64,000 nucleotides of DNA. Origin: Typhlomys cinereus. Lineage: Eukaryota; Chordata; Mammalia; Rodentia; Platacanthomyidae. Location: the NCBI GenBank assembly GCA_023101885.1, contig JALPQD010000142.1, positions 2,998,121 through 3,062,120 of the forward strand, written 5' to 3'. Positions 60,332-64,000 of this stretch are shown in pieces. A model generated the notes under the pieces. That model had not been told where the DNA came from. It did not search any database and saw only the letters and a program-made list of their open reading frames with translations. Position numbers and translations under genes: made by a program. Position 1 is the first letter of the stretch, and each line of letters begins with the position of its first letter.

Positions 60332-60555
60332 TGTGTATGTGTAGAACCACGGACGAATTCGCGAACCACCATGGACACCTCCACCTCCTTCTGCCCCGGG
60401 ATTCACAGGCTCCGCCCTAACCAGAAGCGCAGCCCGCCCGCGCTTCCGCCTGGCGTCTATACGTGGGATCTGGAATCCGAACTCAGGACCTTCACGCCTG
60501 CAAGGTGGAGGCTTAACCCCTTAGCCACCTCTCCAGCCCAATTTTTTTAACTCTT
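60199..60555 (-). mobile_element. B2-like SINE with long TG tract, 16-bp TSD
   Basis: Minus-strand element at about 60215-60538. TSD caattttttaactctt (60199-60214) versus caatttttttaactctt (60539-60555), differing only in T-run length. TG tract at 60263-60339; body with a small deletion at gctccgccctaaccagaagc; head complete. Confidence 0.94.
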
Positions 60556-62134
60556 ATCTTCTAGTCAGTTTCTATGGTAAATAAAAACAAGTTAGACTAA
60601 TAATAGCTAGTTAGGTAATGAGGAAAATGTAACACTGTGTCTACAAAACTATAGCAAAATTATGCATAAGCTGAGATTTTTATTAATGTTAATTCAATCA
60701 TCAGTGGTCCTACACTCAGTACCTGAGCGAGGGTTTATGTCTCCTTCCACACAGAGCAAGAAGAGATTCATTTTGACTAGGGAAGGAATTATCAATTATT
60801 TTATAAGCACCAGTGGCACCATGGTGGTTTAAATGTCACTGTCTTTCTGTTTTCTCCACTATGTAAGAAATGTGTTATCAAGTAGAAGGAAATGAGAAAA
60901 AAATTATATCCAAAATAGCTACTTGAAAGTGCTAAGAAAGCAATTAAACACCTGTCTGACTGAATGGAAAGCAAATGAGTTTCTCCCACTAGGGTTACAA
61001 AGGAATAAGTGAAAGCCAGAGAATCCTGGGGAACAAAAGTGATTATACAGAAAATGCAAAGAAACCAAAAGGGAAATTCTAAAGTTCCAGAGGAGTTTCC
61101 TGGAATAGAAGAATTCTTCAGGAACGAAGGGGGGTAGGACATGGTATTCAAACTCAGGGAAAACAGCTGAGTGAAGACTCCAAGTTTAAGCTCCGGAATT
61201 CAGAAGTTTGAAGGTCAACGTTAATCTGAATGACACTAATGAGGGAAAGACACAAGTCTCAATTTTCCTCTTGGGGCAGAATCTATTTTACTTCAGGTTT
61301 TATCTTTTTTATATTCTGAGATAGAAAAAGCTAAATGGAAAAAAAAAAAAACCAACATAACCAGTCTTTTCCGAGTCATCTCTACTTGAATTTATTCAGC
61401 AACTAAAACATCATAAAACTGAAACCTCATTCCTAACCCTGCCACAAGCCTGGTCCTCTTCTTGCATTCTTGGTTTGAAAATAACCAGTTACCCAGTTGC
61501 TGTGTAAAACATTCTGGAATGTTTCTCATTTGCTATGTATTACCTATTATTCTGTATGCTTTACCTTCAAAAAAAAAGAATATCCGGAAAAAAGAGTAAG
61601 CATCCAGAAGACAGATCAAGCACTGGAACTCGATTTTACTGTGATCTAAGCTAAAGAGATCAACAAATTAACAAATTAACAAACAAAAAAATTCAAGATT
61701 ATCCAAGAATGGGGAAGCATGTCTTGCTTTCTGAGATTGACACCATATTTTTACTGGTCTGTTGTTTTCTTCATGAATGAGTTTATCCAAAGCATAAAGA
61801 TTTATGTTTGTCAAATATGGTCTATGTTAATAACTCTGGTATAAAGGAGAATCAGAAGTTCATGGTCATTCTTATATATAACAAGTTTGATCATAGCTTG
61901 GGCAACATGACATCCTATGTCCAACAAACACAGAAAAATAAAGAAGAAAGCTTATGCTGAACTATGTATTTTGTCATAAGAATACTGATCGTAAAGCATT
62001 AACTTACACTAACATCAAGCATGAAAAGTCACAGGCATTATAAATTCTGTGAATTAGATAAAGATTGAATAAAGCAAATAAGGAAATTCATGTTTAGAGT
62101 TTAACAAAGAATCATTTGTATTGGAGAGTTTCTG
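60556..62134. other. Unique sequence, B1-like remnant
   Basis: No gene. At 61885-61945 agtttgatcatagcttgggc and aacatgacatcctatgtcc may be a diverged B1 core. A 116-codon minus frame (60801-61151) is unremarkable. Confidence 0.45.
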
Positions 62135-62188
62135 TGTGTGAGAGAGAGAGAGATAGAGAAAGAGAAAGAGAGAGAGAAGAGAGTGAGA
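62135..62188. repeat. Imperfect (GA)n microsatellite
   Basis: GA repeats with single T and AA interruptions. Confidence 0.9.
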
Positions 62189-63506
62189 CTATTTACAAGA
62201 CAGTAATATTTTTAAAATTATTTTTAAATTAAATAAAAACAATTGAAGTCCATTGACATTGACATTTCTTTATTAATCAGTGATGTATGGTCATGGCTTT
62301 ACTGGGCTCACAAGACCACTTAGGAAATTAACATAAAGCCTCAAAATAGAAGCTTTCCTCCATCAATCAGATATGCCACATGTAATTCTAGAGCATGGGA
62401 TTCAATGTGTTTTAAACAGGTGGCCTTTAATAAAGCCCATTATCATGAAAAATATCTGATATTTTACAATTTATCACTTGCAAATAAGTATGATTCTATC
62501 AAAGGATTGTCTTCCATTGTTATTTTGAACACATGTACTTTGGCTTCAGAGCATAATAGGAGTAAGCAGGATCATTAAGGATAATGTATTGAACCGATGT
62601 GCAAAGTAAAAGCACCTGCATCATTGAATAGGAAGCTAGCAAATGAATTGCCTTTTAAAAGCACAGGTTTGTTTTTTAAAGTGTTTTTTCCTCAGGAAGG
62701 TATATATAAATAAAAATCTAAATAATAATTGAAAAATCTCAAAATCAACCAATTAATGCAAGAAATAAAGGAAACTAGAAATACCAAGGTAAATCACATT
62801 ACATTTGCACATAATAAAAGTTTAGATATATAATAGAAAAAGCTCTGTTTTATAAAGCACATTTTTATTTGTATTAAATCAATGAATGCCATTTCCCTAT
62901 CTAAGAAAACCAAATTTTCAAAAGTTCTGAGACTGATTTATTCTAGAAGTTATTATACTTCCAAGCAGCCAACTCATTTCTCAAATAAGAAGACTCAATA
63001 GATGTCAGTGTTGAGAGGATTTAAAATTCATCTGAAAATTTATGGCACTCGCCTCAAGGATGAAAGATGATCCCTCAAGCCAAGATGACAGGAAAAAAAG
63101 AACTTAAGAATCAAAAAAATGATAAAGGAACACTGAGAGTCTTCATAATAATGACTTCTATGGAACACATGTATTTCTTTCTAACTCCGAGTAATTGTCC
63201 TGCTTGTTCATTAAGTAGGTATCCTATAACTCAACTTCTTTTTTTGATTTTTTATACTAGTCTTTAATTTTTTTATTGCTATTCTTTGAAATTTTCATCT
63301 GCAAATACAATGATTCTAACTGTTTACAGCCTTCTTTAGAAGGTATCATTGTGCTGTTTTAACATAAGTATTATCCATTAGTAAAATGTTCCTCCATCTC
63401 ATTTTATTTCAGAGAAGATGTCTTAAATTCTTTGGTCCCTTTAACATAACTTCTGTGAGTGATTTAATAAATACAATATTAGGAAACAGATTCAAGAAAA
63501 CTTTCT
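62189..63506. other. Unique AT-rich sequence
   Basis: Nothing recognised. Confidence 0.5.
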
Positions 63507-63550
63507 TTTTTATTATTTATTCAATTGTGCGTGTATGCATGTATCCATCC
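63507..63550 (-). mobile_element. Bare 3' tail of the B2-like SINE
   Basis: tttattatttattcaattgt gcgtgtatgc is the plus-strand reading of the SINE 3' tail and start of its TG tract, as in copies at 54363, 57941 and 60215. The GC-rich body does not follow; at about 63550 sequence changes to catccgggccccactcccat, which is not SINE. Confidence 0.75.
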
Positions 63551-63814
63551 GGGCCCCACTCCCATTCCCCTCTGACTGTTTCCTTTCCAGACTTTTTTTC
63601 CACTTAAGGTGTCTGTTTGCATATGTGATATAGTGGGCCTCAGTCAGGACACATTCATTGACTTTTACATTCTCATTGTCTCCTCTATTATGAAGTTTCC
63701 TGAGCCGTGGAATTGGGATGGTTTTGATGAGCTCTTTAGGGTGGAGCTATCCCCATATTCTTTAATTTGCTTTTTGATCAGTTGTGAGGAGGGAGGGAGA
63801 TAATGTGCAGGGGA
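63551..63814. other. Unidentified sequence between SINE tail and NUMT
   Basis: About 265 bp that I do not recognise in either orientation; words such as ctgagccgtggaattgggat on plus. It may be a retrotransposon 3' UTR sharing the SINE tail. Confidence 0.4.
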
Positions 63815-64000
63815 ATATTGCCTCGTTGGGTAGTAATGAATATGTGAAGTGAATAAAGTGCTGTGATAAGTATGTTTGTTCCTAATAGAATGATTGTAAG
63901 ATTTGATCATGTGAAGGAGGCGGTTATGATTATAAGTTCTCCAATTAAATTAATAGAAGGATGAGTAATGTTAGCATTACTCATCTTTCATTGAAAGAGG
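63815..64000 (-). pseudogene. NUMT: nuclear copy of mitochondrial ND4 (3' part)
   Basis: On the minus strand, 63817-63954 reads in the vertebrate mitochondrial code as an uninterrupted stretch of ND4, the NADH dehydrogenase subunit 4 membrane protein. Recognisable pieces are INLIGEL, then SFTWSNLTIILLG and NMLITALYSLH, ending ITTQRGN. A TGA codon must be read as Trp, and ATA as Met, so the frame fits only mitochondrial code. It starts before the window edge and stops abruptly at about 63815, before the ND4 C-terminus. Upstream of the INLIGEL piece (63955-64000) the match is weaker, with a small palindrome. It cannot function in the nucleus. Confidence 0.85.

Noticed and set aside
63609..63803. 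64-codon plus frame near the right edge
   Set aside because: Lies in unidentified sequence between SINE tail and NUMT; no family recognised.

Overview
The window is nuclear DNA from a mammal, almost certainly a rodent. It is AT-rich, shows no supportable protein-coding gene, and is dominated by retrotransposon debris, microsatellites and long unique stretches. The rodent call rests on many copies of a tRNA-headed, B2-like SINE, on remnants resembling B1, B3, B4 and ID elements, and on MaLR-type LTRs with rodent-like structure. The young SINE differs from the B2 of mouse and rat. It has a GC-rich body, an internal CA microsatellite and an AATAAA-rich tail. The source is therefore probably a myodont rodent outside the mouse/rat group; a spalacid-like lineage is only a guess. 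The window reads as a gene desert or deep intron.

Layout. 1-9 kb: AT-rich unique sequence with old SINE relics, an exact 113-bp tandem duplication (1895-2120), a young SINE (2257-2539), the first copy of a ~1-kb dispersed repeat (3884-4836) and one arm of a high-identity dispersed repeat (5247-5555). 9-14 kb: two stretches that look like conserved noncoding elements, a purine-pyrimidine Z-DNA tract, a SINE, and a second ~1-kb repeat copy with a 5' inversion and a perfect target-site duplication. 14-18.6 kb: a degenerate L1 with the twin-priming arrangement (inverted 5' part, forward 3' part), carrying two younger SINEs. 18.6-25 kb: mostly unique. 25.1-26.3 kb: two SINEs in inverted orientation, one carrying an exact 62-bp patch copied from 950 bp upstream. 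26.3-37.5 kb: old SINE, MaLR LTRs, a compact CRE + RFX X-box pair near 29.15 kb, and a CpG-rich promoter-like block (about 32.98-33.40 kb) between old repeats. 37.5-54 kb: old L1 pieces, SINEs, MaLR, microsatellites and the third ~1-kb repeat copy. 54-64 kb: five more SINEs, and at the right edge a nuclear copy of mitochondrial ND4 next to unidentified sequence and a bare SINE tail.

Nothing here works together as genes. The history is of L1-driven insertion: the SINEs, the ~1-kb family and the L1 pieces carry A/T-rich 3' ends, target-site duplications or 5' inversions. Later came short duplications and one apparent microhomology-linked template switch. All open reading frames of 60-156 codons are judged spurious, many being translations of the SINE and its CA/TG tract.
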